Part shown: positions 16,548-24,525 of the stretch, piece by piece | Layout of the letters: each line of letters opens with the position of its first letter | Numbering within the stretch: the first letter of the stretch is position 1 | Assembly: GCA_003326195.1 (NCBI GenBank) | Contig: LXQE01000151.1 | Coordinates: 1-44,699 of the forward strand | Direction: 5' to 3' | DNA: 44,699 nt | Origin: Nostoc punctiforme NIES-2108 | Lineage (GTDB): Bacteria > Cyanobacteriota > Cyanobacteriia > Cyanobacteriales > Nostocaceae | Notes under the pieces: model-generated | What the model was told of the DNA's origin: nothing | The model's database searches: none | The model's input: the letters and a program-made list of their open reading frames with translations, nothing else | Position numbers and translations under genes: made by a program

Positions 16548-16879
16548 TTCAGCTTGAATCTGTTAAAACCAAAATGTTGCCTCCACTGGCTGAAAAAAAG
16601 ATGCGCTGCTGGATTCGCAGCCGCCATTTGATTTGTTCGGGTAATTTTTTTATATTCGAGACATTAGAATATACAACGATTGAGAGATTCTCTGAATGCG
16701 TTGCTTCTTTAGGAGGGACAGTAATATCCGTTGACCCCATTAATAAAATCTGGATGGGCGATCATCGCCAAGTTATTTTATATCAGGCAAAAGCTAGTTT
16801 ACATACACCTCATCATACTTTGAAACAATACTGGATAAAATACGGTGGTTTCTACACTAGATTTGATGAGCGTGCTTGA
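16541..16879 (+). CDS. cpeR: Activator of phycoerythrin gene expression CpeR
   Basis: 112 residues. CpeR proteins are small cytoplasmic factors needed for cpeBA transcription in green light; their biochemical mode is not firmly known. This assignment rests on size, position directly after cpeS-cpeT, and the resemblance of KKMRCWIRSRHLICSGNFF, FETLEYTTIERF and HTLKQYWIKYGGFYTRFDER to CpeR as I recall it. The ATG at 16541 overlaps the cpeT stop. An internal ATG at 16574 (MLPPLAEKK) may be the true family start and would give 101 residues. Confidence 0.82.
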   Translation: MLIQLESVKTKMLPPLAEKKMRCWIRSRHLICSGNFFIFETLEYTTIERFSECVASLGGTVISVDPINKIWMGDHRQVILYQAKASLHTPHHTLKQYWIKYGGFYTRFDERA

Positions 16880-16969
16880 GAGTTACTATCCTGCGGAAAT
16901 TATTCTGACAGACATCTATACTCCAATTCAAAATTAAGTTCTGAATTTTAAATACTCCCCAAGGGGGTT

Positions 16970-17042
16970 GACGGCTAATTGTTAATGTCTAGTTGCTAAT
17001 TATCGCTCGTGATTAGCTATTAGTTATTAACAGTTAGCCGTC
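16970..17042. repeat. Long imperfect inverted repeat between cpeR and the next linker
   Basis: GACGGCTAA (16970-16978) pairs with TTAGCCGTC (17034-17042), and GTTAAT (16981-16986) with ATTAAC (17026-17031). The loop holds TAGTTGCTAATTA-type words. The gap 16880-17223 has no other visible structure or gene. The hairpin could weaken read-through from cpeR, but no T-tract follows. Confidence 0.55.
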
Positions 17043-17223
17043 TAAGTTTGTTAGAAAATGTAACTAAAAAACTCCCCGAAACTTGATAAGTTAATATCAA
17101 TAACCAGTAATTAGTAAATCTTAAGTAGGGACTGTTATGGCTTTGCATTTTAGTATTGCCATCCTGCTATAGAAATTTTATTTTACTTGACAAATTAGTT
17201 CCTCTTACCCACAATAACCCAAT

Positions 17224-18231
17224 ATGCAGACCTTCTTAGACGAAGAAACCAGACGACGCCAATATCAAGCATTTCCCCAAACAGAACCCATCGAACTGTG
17301 GAATACTGCTTCAGTTGATGACATTGAAATTGTAATTCGAGCAGTTTATCGGCAAGTGTTGGGTAATGCCTACATCATGGAAAGTGAGCGGCTCGTAGTT
17401 CCAGAATCCCAACTCAAGCAAGGTATAATCGATGTCCGTGAGTTTGTGCGTCAGGTTGCTAAATCAGAGTTATATCGATCTAGATTTTTTGATAACGTTT
17501 ACCGCTATCGGGCTATTGAACTGAACTTTAAGCACCTACTCGGACGCGCTCCCGATGACTACTCCGAGACGACACATCACAGCAACATTCTAGATAAGAA
17601 AGGTTTTGAAGCGGATATTGATTCTTATCTTGATAGTGACGAGTATCTAGATGCCTTTGGCGAGAACATAGTGCCATATTACCGGGGTTATAAAACTCAA
17701 ACGGGCAAAAAGATATTGGAATTTACCAATATGTTACAATTGCTGCGGAGCAATTCTAGCAGTGATAAGAACTTAGCAACGAATAATGAACCTCAACTGG
17801 TGCGATCGCTAATTACCAACGCTCCTTACGGTAGACAGAAACCCACAGATATTAGTGCATTGCTGGCTGAAATATTCAAGCCCAAGCCAGAAACTGCTGC
17901 TCCAGTTAATACCTTTATTCCAGCTACCACAGCAGCCGAACAAAGCTTGCGGCAAAAGATTCAAGAGCAAGAAAGCCAGATTGCAACTTTGCAACAACAA
18001 TTAGCAGACTTACGACCATTTGCCAGCATCGGCACAACAAAATTTAGTAGTAGTTGGCAGTCTTCCAGTTTACCCACCAGCACAGGTGAATATACATCTT
18101 TGCAACAGCAAGCTGACGCCCAAGAAAAACAGATTGCAGCTTTGCAAGAGCAAATTGCTGATTCCCGGCGGTCTGCGACAATTGGGGAAGCTCGGTTGAA
18201 TAAGTGGCGCAGTCGCGTTTTTAATAGCTAA
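17224..18231 (+). CDS. Phycobilisome rod linker with coiled-coil tail
   Basis: 335 residues. The N-terminal half is a standard PBS-linker domain (about 35-185: IRAVYRQVLGNAYIMESER, FVRQVAKSELYRSRFF, RAIELNFKHLLGRAP, YLDAFGENIVPYYRGY), closest by eye to CpeC. The usual C-terminal CpcD-type domain is absent. Instead there is a ~150-residue low-complexity tail with two heptad, Gln-rich coiled coils (about 238-262 and 293-318). It has no hydrophobic C-terminal helix, so it is not a CpcL/CpcG2-type membrane linker. It might be the CpeE position of the cluster, or a terminal or adaptor linker. A strong terminator follows 23 bases after the stop. Confidence 0.85.
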   Translation: MQTFLDEETRRRQYQAFPQTEPIELWNTASVDDIEIVIRAVYRQVLGNAYIMESERLVVPESQLKQGIIDVREFVRQVAKSELYRSRFFDNVYRYRAIELNFKHLLGRAPDDYSETTHHSNILDKKGFEADIDSYLDSDEYLDAFGENIVPYYRGYKTQTGKKILEFTNMLQLLRSNSSSDKNLATNNEPQLVRSLITNAPYGRQKPTDISALLAEIFKPKPETAAPVNTFIPATTAAEQSLRQKIQEQESQIATLQQQLADLRPFASIGTTKFSSSWQSSSLPTSTGEYTSLQQQADAQEKQIAALQEQIADSRRSATIGEARLNKWRSRVFNS

Positions 18232-18254
18232 TTTCTCTAGTGTTTAGTTTTATC

Positions 18255-18289
18255 GGGTGAGTTAGGCAAGTTTAACTCACCCATTTTTT
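18255..18289 (+). terminator. Rho-independent terminator closing the phycoerythrin cluster
   Basis: GGGTGAGTTA (18255-18264) pairs perfectly with TAACTCACCC (18273-18282) across an 8-base loop and is followed by ATTTTTT. It sits 23 bases after the stop of the coiled-coil linker. Confidence 0.92.
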
Positions 18290-18418
18290 CACTACGAACA
18301 AAATAAACTACTTTAACCCTAATTCGAGAAGCTGTTTGCAGGAAAGGGAGACAAAGCGTAGCTTTAGCGGGGTGGGGTTCTTCAGATTTAATAAGTAATT
18401 AAGGGGACAAGCTTCCGA

Positions 18419-18445
18419 TGTAACACTATGGGCAATAGTGTTATA
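18419..18445. promoter_or_regulatory. Operator-like palindrome at the 3' side of the GST gene
   Basis: TGTAACACT, nine bases, then AGTGTTATA. The inner part TAACACTAT/ATAGTGTTA is a perfect dyad. The same 9-9-9 design recurs at 19258-19284. Both copies are followed by a TTTTGCGCT word and GTCA, making a direct repeat of about 45 bases. It resembles a dimeric-repressor operator (TetR-like is my guess), but no regulator gene is adjacent. Confidence 0.6.
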
Positions 18446-18463
18446 TCTATACTTTTGCGCTAG

Positions 18464-19129
18464 TCAGCCAGTCGGTTGCTTGCCAGTGAAAACAGCTAAT
18501 TGAGCGGCGAAAGCACGCTTGAAGGCGGGTCGCGCTTCGCCACGGGCGACATAGGTACAGAGATTCGGATAGTCGTCCAGCATACCCGAGTCTTTCAACC
18601 TGAGCAGCACTTCCACCATCATAAGGTCGCCTGCGCTGAATGCGCCATCGAGCCAGTCGGCATCTCCAAGGTGACTGGAAAGTTCTAAGAGCCGGTTACA
18701 GATGCGACCTTCGACGACACGCAGGCGCTGTTCGTACCAGGCCTGATCACGCTCTAAATACGTGGCGATTTCTCGATCAACGATTGGCGGCTCCATCGTG
18801 TTAAGTGCGGTAAACATCCATGCGATCGCTCGCGCTCGACTATTCGCATCGTCTGGCAACAGCCCTGTATGGCGCTCCGCGATATGGAACACGATCGCCC
18901 CCGACTCGAACAGGGCGAGATCACCTGACTCATAGGTTGGAATTTGCCCGAAAGGATGAAGCGCACGGTGCGCGGGTTGCTTCATCTCACTGAACGAAAC
19001 AAGACGAACGTTGTAAGGTTGGCCCACTTCTTCGAGCGCCCAGCGAACGCGCATGTCACGCGCCAGTCCCTTGCCACCATCAGGCGACCGTTCAAAGGCG
19101 GTAATAGTGGGTGTCATTGGAAGGGTCAT
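18464..19129 (-). CDS. Glutathione S-transferase family protein
   Basis: 221 residues. A thioredoxin-fold N-terminal domain (TITAFERSPDGGKGLARDMRVRWALEEVGQPYNVRLV, shown in parts, with HPFGQIPTYESGDLALFESGAI as glutathione site) is followed by an all-helical C-terminal domain with FSAGDLMMVEVLLRL. It should conjugate or reduce electrophiles with glutathione; the substrate is unknown. ATG 19129 has AAGGAG nine bases upstream; a longer open frame to 19231 lacks family similarity. The gene is visibly richer in G+C than its neighbours and lacks typical cyanobacterial codon bias, pointing to horizontal acquisition, perhaps from a proteobacterium. It is bracketed by near-identical operator-like palindromes. 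Confidence 0.88.
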   Translation of the reverse strand: MTLPMTPTITAFERSPDGGKGLARDMRVRWALEEVGQPYNVRLVSFSEMKQPAHRALHPFGQIPTYESGDLALFESGAIVFHIAERHTGLLPDDANSRARAIAWMFTALNTMEPPIVDREIATYLERDQAWYEQRLRVVEGRICNRLLELSSHLGDADWLDGAFSAGDLMMVEVLLRLKDSGMLDDYPNLCTYVARGEARPAFKRAFAAQLAVFTGKQPTG

Positions 19130-19257
19130 GGTGATTTCTCCTTTTGGTCCAATTTTCTGCTTTGGGTGTGTGTTCTGTCCGGCAAGAACAGCAACTCTAG
19201 ATATCAGCATCAAAGCTGGCATTAAAAGCACCGGCGGAACTATCGCAAAAAGACAGA

Positions 19258-19284
19258 TGTAACACTTTTACCAATAGTGTTACA
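19258..19284. promoter_or_regulatory. Operator-like palindrome upstream of the GST gene
   Basis: TGTAACACT, spacer TTTACCAAT, then AGTGTTACA: perfect 9-base arms. It lies 129-155 bases upstream of the GST start, where an operator could control its promoter, and 127 bases upstream of the divergent M23 peptidase start. Confidence 0.65.
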
Positions 19285-19410
19285 TTTTGCGCTTGTCATG
19301 CTTTAGTCTAAACTCCAGTCACTAAAGATTTCCTGATATTTTCCGAGTAAGCTTGAAACAACAAATAATCAGAAAGTGTCTGAATTATTGTTCTAATAGA
19401 CTTACAACTT

Positions 19411-20325
19411 ATGAAAAAACCTATAGTTTATCGATACCGTACTTATGGACTAGTTGGGTTAATATCCTTAAGCGCTGTATTAACTACACCTACATCTGCC
19501 TTAACACAATTGGCAGGCGATTCCTCAATTGGGCAAACTCCTATCCCTACTTCTAACTTAATCTGGCCAACGAAAGGGTTTATTTCTCAAGGCTTCCGCA
19601 AATATCAACATGAAGGCATTGATATTGCAGGGTCGTCTGGAACTCCTGTTGTTGCTGCGGCATCCGGTACAGTTCTTAAAGCAGGTTGGGATAATTGGGG
19701 ATTAGGAAATGCCATAACTATTAAACATCTCGACGGCAGCATTACTGTTTATGGCCACAATCGCCGTTTGTTGGTGAGCAAAGGTGAACAGGTCATTCAA
19801 GGTCAAATTATTGCCGAGATGGGATCTACAGGCAATAGTACAGCACCTCATCTGCACTTTGAAGTTCATCCAAATGGTCGAATAGCAATTGACCCCCTTC
19901 GTTTGTTGACATCCGTAACTGCAAGTGTTGGCTCCGGTTCTAAAGTTCAGCAAGTGGATAACTCGAACCGCCCAATCTCACTATCCCCAGTAGCAAATCA
20001 AGTTTCACCTTCACAGCCAATTCCAATAGGTTTTGCACCAGTAAGCGTTGATACTAAATGCAATGGAGTTACCATCATTGAAGGTGAGACTGCAAGCATT
20101 CGTGTAAAAGTCTGTGAAGAAAATGGTCAGTTATTTTATATTGGGCAATTGAAGCAAAACCCAAGCAAGCCTATAAAGATAACAGCTTTGAATATTGGTA
20201 AAAGTAGCTATCGAGCAGATAATGGGAGTTTTTATTATTTAGTCACTCCAGAAAAAGTGGAAGTTTGGCGAAATGGCAGTCAGATTCGTTCTGACAGTTT
20301 TTATAGTTTAACGAAATCGCCTTGA
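19411..20325 (+). CDS. Secreted M23-family (LytM-type) peptidase
   Basis: 304 residues. An N-terminal signal sequence (about 12-30, LVGLISLSAVLTTPTSALT) directs export. The M23 domain (about 50-160) has the zinc-binding pattern H-x3-D (HEGIDIAG), the conserved YGHN segment and HLHFEVH near its end, so it is likely an active endopeptidase acting on peptidoglycan cross-links, or a regulator of wall remodelling. The C-terminal ~140 residues are a secreted region of unknown function that includes two cysteines (KCNG and VCEE), possibly a disulfide. It stands alone after the GST cassette. Confidence 0.9.
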   Translation: MKKPIVYRYRTYGLVGLISLSAVLTTPTSALTQLAGDSSIGQTPIPTSNLIWPTKGFISQGFRKYQHEGIDIAGSSGTPVVAAASGTVLKAGWDNWGLGNAITIKHLDGSITVYGHNRRLLVSKGEQVIQGQIIAEMGSTGNSTAPHLHFEVHPNGRIAIDPLRLLTSVTASVGSGSKVQQVDNSNRPISLSPVANQVSPSQPIPIGFAPVSVDTKCNGVTIIEGETASIRVKVCEENGQLFYIGQLKQNPSKPIKITALNIGKSSYRADNGSFYYLVTPEKVEVWRNGSQIRSDSFYSLTKSP

Positions 20326-20340
20326 TATTCTTCTTGATAT

Positions 20341-20369
20341 CCCCTGCCTACCAAAGGTTGAGGCAGGGG
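20341..20369. terminator. Strong hairpin after the M23 peptidase gene
   Basis: CCCCTGCCT (20341-20349) pairs with AGGCAGGGG (20361-20369), 15 bases after the stop. The T-tract is poor (TATTACA), so this may act as a transcript-end stabiliser rather than a full intrinsic terminator. Confidence 0.55.
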
Positions 20370-20392
20370 TATTACAGCGATTAGTTGAAGAA

Positions 20393-20556
20393 GAATGCAG
20401 AATGCAGAAATCAGAATTCAGAACTCAGAATCAAGATGCTCTCTACGCGCCTCTTCTCCCAAAGCGAGAAGAGAAGGCTTTACGCTGCGCTATCTGCCAG
20501 TTGTACAGAATTCATTCTGACTTCTGACTCCTGACTTCTGACTCCTGAATTCTGTT
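20393..20556. repeat. Imperfect inverted array of CAGAATTC/TCTGACT repeats
   Basis: Left words (AATGCAGAATGCAGAAATCAG) face complementary right words (TCTGACTTCTGACTCCTGA) across a GC-rich repeat (TCTCCCAAAGCGAGAAGAGAA). The arrangement matches that at 12355-12535. Confidence 0.6.
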
Positions 20557-20566
20557 CGATAAAACT

Positions 20567-20605
20567 TTCAGTTAACACTTAACTAAAAGTTAAGTGTTAA
20601 CTGAA
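20567..20605 (-). terminator. Terminator hairpin overlapping the cyanophycinase stop codon
   Basis: An 18-base perfect stem with a 3-base loop (arms 20567-20584 and 20588-20605). The last codons and the stop of the cyanophycinase gene lie inside it. On the minus strand it is followed by AGTTTTAT. It is AT-rich but long. Confidence 0.65.
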
Positions 20606-21444
20606 GCAAGTGGTTGAGAGCCATTTGGCACAGAGACATTATTTAGGATAGGCTGACGAGTTTTCAGATCAAATTTGAAGCCATGTGGCAAAATATGAAG
20701 CTTTGCTCCACAAATCGCCAAAGACTCATCCTTCAAAATTTCGCCCATATTGTTATATGTAGCCTCTGATTCATCAACAATCGTAACCGCACCTGCACCA
20801 ATCACTTCAATTTGGTTATCTGTCACTACCATAGCGGTATTTTCGTCAATCCCAAATCCTAAGACAGCAGGTTCTAGTATTAAAGCTGAAATCAAGCGTC
20901 CCAAGCGTCCACGCTGAGAAAAATGCTGGTCAATTACTACCCCTGGTAAAAATCCCATACCTGGGCCCATTTCAACAGTTTCAATTCGAGGATGTGTTTG
21001 CGAATCACCTTCCACAATCATTTTATCTGGCATCACAGCAGCTCCGGCACTTGTCCCTGCGATCACTACGCCTTCAGAAAAGCGCTGGTGAATTGCCGCA
21101 TCGATTTCGGTGTCCTTGAGGATGCTGGTAATACGAGCTTGATCTCCCCCTGTAAAAAATACCCCAGTTGCTTTCTTAATAGCTTCCAATGCAGTAGATG
21201 AAGATGCATCTTCACGGGTTTCTGTATCAATAATGCGAACAGTTTCAGCTCCCAGACGCTCAAACACTCTGATGTAATTTTCTCCTACTTCTCTTGGTAG
21301 TTCTGTTGCTGCTGTCAGAATTACAATATACGCCTTTGTACCCCCAGCGCGTCGTACAAAGTCCCGCAAAATTACAGAATCTCCCTCTTTATCTTCGGCT
21401 CCCCCAATAATTACTAACTGCCTTTTAATATTACTTTCCACCAT
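20590..21444 (-). CDS. cphB: Cyanophycinase
   Basis: Serine peptidase (S51 family) that cleaves the nitrogen reserve polymer cyanophycin into beta-Asp-Arg dipeptides. 284 residues. The nucleophile lies in GTSAGAA with S132, and the rest of the family pattern is present: RQLVIIGGAEDKEG at the start, FFTGGDQ, VVIDQHFSQRGRLGRL and FGIDENTAMVV. Cytoplasmic. The gene is divergent from, and about 960 bases from, a CphA2-type synthetase gene. It may therefore be the second cyanophycinase (CphB2 type) that some Nostoc strains carry; that is inference. The start ATG 21444 gives the family N-terminus. Confidence 0.93.
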   Translation of the reverse strand: MVESNIKRQLVIIGGAEDKEGDSVILRDFVRRAGGTKAYIVILTAATELPREVGENYIRVFERLGAETVRIIDTETREDASSSTALEAIKKATGVFFTGGDQARITSILKDTEIDAAIHQRFSEGVVIAGTSAGAAVMPDKMIVEGDSQTHPRIETVEMGPGMGFLPGVVIDQHFSQRGRLGRLISALILEPAVLGFGIDENTAMVVTDNQIEVIGAGAVTIVDESEATYNNMGEILKDESLAICGAKLHILPHGFKFDLKTRQPILNNVSVPNGSQPLASVNT

Positions 21445-21539
21445 GATGACCCCTGGGATTTGAGTTAATAAATTTCACTAAAACATGACAATTCAATGTA
21501 TCAAATCATCCCTTTGATAGATTCCTTGATAAAAGTAGG

Positions 21540-21655
21540 ATTAACATTTGCGTAGACACATACCCCTACGGAGAAGCTACGCGGAGCGTCTGTCTGCTGA
21601 CACGCTGCGCGTTCGCGTAAGCGTCCCGCAGGGAACGTAGAGAAGCGGCTTGTCG
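21540..21655. repeat. GC-rich palindromic repeat block upstream of cyanophycinase
   Basis: Words such as GAAGCTACGCGGAGCGTC, ACACGCTGCGCGTTCGCG and AAGCGTCCCGCAGGGAACG are arranged as small nested dyads. Related words occur at 5930-6015 and 43495-43640. The rest of the gap 21445-21870 is AT-rich with no visible gene; GAGGCA words at 21746-21768 form a short dyad. Confidence 0.6.
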
Positions 21656-21870
21656 TTAAACGTTGCAATTAGACCAAACAAAATATTTTTCTGAAAAATT
21701 AGATAATTTTTCATTCACTAAATCAAATCTACAACGTCAACTGCCTCTAAAAATATTTTCTAGAGGCATTATTGGCTATATTGCTAATTGTCGATTGGAG
21801 ATTTATCGTGCAATGTGAGTAATTGGTATCGACTTTAGCTAGATGGAATTTAGATATCTAATGACAACTC

Positions 21871-22074
21871 CTAATGAACCCGACTTCTATAAAGTAAGTT
21901 AGTTAAGAAAAACCGTGCTTGTTCTAGTGGGAGATGTCTGGGTTTGCCTTGGTAGACAATTTGATACTCATCCATGTCTGCCCCATCTCCATGTCCAGAG
22001 ATCAGCTTTTGGTGAAAAGCTTCATCAGCAAGTTCTCGAATCTCATCTCTTAGAGCAGCTTGTGTGCTATTCAT
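21871..22074 (-). CDS. Small conserved-looking protein of unknown function
   Basis: 67 residues (MNSTQAALRDEIRELADEAF at the start), rich in charged residues, no signal peptide or membrane helix. The composition is protein-like, and GHGDGADMDEYQIVYQGKPRH and PLEQARFFLTNLL do not look random. I do not recognise a family. It lies between the divergent cyanophycinase and synthetase genes, on the cyanophycinase strand. No convincing ribosome-binding site precedes the ATG, which lowers confidence. Confidence 0.55.
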   Translation of the reverse strand: MNSTQAALRDEIRELADEAFHQKLISGHGDGADMDEYQIVYQGKPRHLPLEQARFFLTNLLYRSRVH

Positions 22075-22245
22075 AACTTTGCTGTTTTTTTTATGCTGTC
22101 TTTTTAATGCCTCATATTTACTTATACGATTTGTTGGATGAGTGTTGCACCTTTCAAAAGTTATATCTTTGATTATTCATCAGGATGAATTGACTGTTCT
22201 TGATTTCTGGCAGCAGATTGGAGATTTAATTATGCCTTAAGATAG

Positions 22246-22368
22246 TTAAAAATGCTTAGTAATAGAGTTACCTTGGGTTCGGATTAGCTCAGTGGCAAAG
22301 CCATCACTCTCCAAAATTAACCTGAGCCAGTCTACAATCAATAAGTCTGAGTAACTACAATTCAGCAT
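22246..22368 (-). CDS. Possible 40-residue small protein
   Basis: The frame from ATG 22368 encodes about 40 residues (MLNCSYSDLLIVDWLRLILE followed by SDGFATELIRTQGNSIT). The LRLILESDGFATELI stretch faintly recalls DUF2007-type signal proteins, but the frame is too short for that domain. It lies just upstream of the divergent synthetase gene. It could be a remnant or chance; there is no ribosome-binding site. Confidence 0.2.
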   Translation of the reverse strand: MLNCSYSDLLIVDWLRLILESDGFATELIRTQGNSITKHF

Positions 22369-22405
22369 TAAAATTTTAGGGTGTTTCGCCGAAGGTTCGT
22401 AATCA

Positions 22406-24313
22406 ATGGTTCTACAAAAAAGCAGTGAATTAGTCCGCATTAATGCTAGAAGAACAGATGTATTCGATATTTTCAACTTCAAGCATTACCTTGGCCCCAA
22501 CCCTTATTTAGATGTAGGGGCACTAGTATTTAATTTTGCTCTAATTGACTCTAGAGAGCCTTTGCCCATCGAAGATTATATTGCCAAAATTGGCGATCGC
22601 TATCCAAATCTTCGTGATCAAACCTACGAATCTTATGCCCATCTCTTTGCCCAAGTTGTGTCCGAAACCGGAAAATTGGACATGGATTTACACCTTAACC
22701 GCTGGAGTGTGAAGCCATATCCAAATCTCACGCGAGTTAGCATACAATCACTACATGAACGCACAACTAGAGAGGTAGTTTACTTTGTTTGGGATTGGTT
22801 TGAAGCCATTACCCAAGACGAAGACTTTGCCTTTGATGAGCAGTTGGTGAAGTTACAAGATAGATTTCGCGCATCTGTCTACGGTGGCCCCACAGTTTAC
22901 GCCTTATTGCGAACAGCTTATGAGAAAGGTATCCCCGCCTTTTATTTGTGGGAAGAAGGATTGATGCAATACGGCTTAGGAAAAAACCATGTCCGGGGCG
23001 TAGCAACAACATTTAACTGTGATAGCCATCTAGATTCGGAGTTTACTACCCGCAAAGATGATTGTAAGGCATTTTTGAAAACCTTGGGTTTCCCAGTGCC
23101 TGAAGGCAGTATTGTCTTTTCCGAGAAAGAAGCCTTGGCAGCAGCAAGAGAAATTGGCTACCCAGTGGCAGTTAAGCCAGTGGTAGGTCACAAAGGAATT
23201 GGCGTTACAGCTGATGTGCAAGACTCAAAAGAACTGATATCTGCTTATAATCGCTCAGTGGCAGCGATTCCCGAAAATCAGCAAACCCGAATAATTGTTG
23301 AGAAAAGCATCACAGGATCGGATTTTCGTATGTTGTGTGTCAATGGTCGATTCGTCGCCGCCACAGAACGCCGTCCAGCATCGGTTGTTGGTGATGGGTA
23401 TTTAACGCTTGCAGAGTTAATTCGCCAAGAGAACCGCAAACCTGCACGTTTAGACACGCCAACCTCGCCGATGAGTAAAATTCAGATTGATGAAGCGATG
23501 GAACTCTACCTAGACGAACAGCGCTTATCATTAGACAGCGTGATTGAGAAAGGACGCACTGTCTACCTGCGTAAAGTCGCCAATCTTTCAGCCGGAGGTA
23601 TGAGCATTGATGCAACCCCGACAGTTCATGATGACAATATTATCTTGGCGCAAGATATTGCCCAACATTTCCAATTGACTTGTCTAGGAATTGATGTTAT
23701 CACCAAAAGTCTTGCAGAATCTTGGAAATCCAGTAACTTTGCTATCTTGGAAATCAATGCTGCACCAGGCGTTTTAATGCATCTTAAACCTTCTGTTGGT
23801 GAAAGTGTTGATGTACCTTCTCATATTTTAGAAACCTTTTTTGAGTCGGGTGCAGATGCCAGGATACCAATTATTACCTTTAACAAAATCTCAGTTGAAG
23901 AACTGCAAGCGACGATTGACCATATCCTTTTGCAACATCCCAATTGGACAATAGGTGCTGTTTGTCGTGATGCCGTTTTTGTGAATCGCTCGAAAAAAGT
24001 ATTAAGCAAAGATTACAACACTAATGTTCAAACTTTGCTGCGTCATCCCAAACTTGATTTGCTAATTGCCGAGTACCCTGAAGGCATCCTCGAAGAACAG
24101 GGTGTATTTTATCAGAATAGTAATATCGTAGTTTTGGATAATCCCACCGAAACCGAGATGATTTTGGTGCGGGATGTTTTCGATGGTTCAACTGTGGTGA
24201 TTAGAAAAGGCAACGATATTTCTATTCGTCGCAAAGGGTTAATTGAAGATTATACTTTGGGTGAAGATGAACCATTTACGCGGGTTTATTTGAAGGAAAC
24301 TGGAGCTTTGTAA
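22406..24313 (+). CDS. cphA2: Cyanophycin synthetase, short CphA2 type
   Basis: 635 residues, against about 870-900 for CphA1. The N-terminal domain (about 1-215) and an ATP-grasp domain (about 220-490: PVAVKPVVGHKGIGVTADV, IIVEKSITGSDFRMLCVNG, AILEINAAPGVLMHL) are present. The Mur-ligase-like part is cut down and I see no GTNGKT-type P-loop. CphA2 enzymes of this design are known to polymerise beta-Asp-Arg dipeptides with ATP, recycling the product of cyanophycinase. Divergent cyanophycinase nearby fits that cycle. The ATG at 22406 has no obvious ribosome-binding site. A start further downstream is unlikely, because the first residues are family-like. Confidence 0.9.
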   Translation: MVLQKSSELVRINARRTDVFDIFNFKHYLGPNPYLDVGALVFNFALIDSREPLPIEDYIAKIGDRYPNLRDQTYESYAHLFAQVVSETGKLDMDLHLNRWSVKPYPNLTRVSIQSLHERTTREVVYFVWDWFEAITQDEDFAFDEQLVKLQDRFRASVYGGPTVYALLRTAYEKGIPAFYLWEEGLMQYGLGKNHVRGVATTFNCDSHLDSEFTTRKDDCKAFLKTLGFPVPEGSIVFSEKEALAAAREIGYPVAVKPVVGHKGIGVTADVQDSKELISAYNRSVAAIPENQQTRIIVEKSITGSDFRMLCVNGRFVAATERRPASVVGDGYLTLAELIRQENRKPARLDTPTSPMSKIQIDEAMELYLDEQRLSLDSVIEKGRTVYLRKVANLSAGGMSIDATPTVHDDNIILAQDIAQHFQLTCLGIDVITKSLAESWKSSNFAILEINAAPGVLMHLKPSVGESVDVPSHILETFFESGADARIPIITFNKISVEELQATIDHILLQHPNWTIGAVCRDAVFVNRSKKVLSKDYNTNVQTLLRHPKLDLLIAEYPEGILEEQGVFYQNSNIVVLDNPTETEMILVRDVFDGSTVVIRKGNDISIRRKGLIEDYTLGEDEPFTRVYLKETGAL

Positions 24314-24413
24314 GTTAAGTAAATAGGCGCTTCGGGATTGGAAGCAGGGGAGCAGGGGGCGCAGGGGAGAAGTAGCAGTAAGTCTTTCTTTGCCCTTTGC
24401 ACCTCTGCCTATT

Positions 24414-24515
24414 GTGCCCTATGCCCAATTCCTAGTTCAAGCTTCCAAAGCTGGAGAAATTAAAGAATGGCTGGAGTCGGCTAAACTAAAGAAGAAATTG
24501 CTTAATAAGTATTAA
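24414..24515 (+). other. Short coding-like stretch before the thioredoxin gene
   Basis: From a GTG at 24414, 33 codons are open to a TAA at 24513-24515, and the last ~25 look protein-like (SKAGEIKEWLESAKLKKKLL). Upstream is heptad-type repeat sequence (GGAGCAGGGGGCGCAGG). It may be the 3' remnant of a lost gene. No start signal is visible. Confidence 0.2.
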
Positions 24516-24525
24516 TAATTCTGTT

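Noticed and set aside
22259..22271. NtcA-like site GTA-N7-TAC upstream of cphA2
   Set aside because: NtcA needs GTA-N8-TAC; the spacing is one base short and no suitable -10 box follows.
22271..22330. tRNA-like word TTAGCTCAGTGGCAAAGCC resembling a D-arm
   Set aside because: The D-stem has only three pairs, no anticodon stem follows, and there is no GTTCGAATC-type T-arm downstream. It also overlaps a small minus-strand frame.
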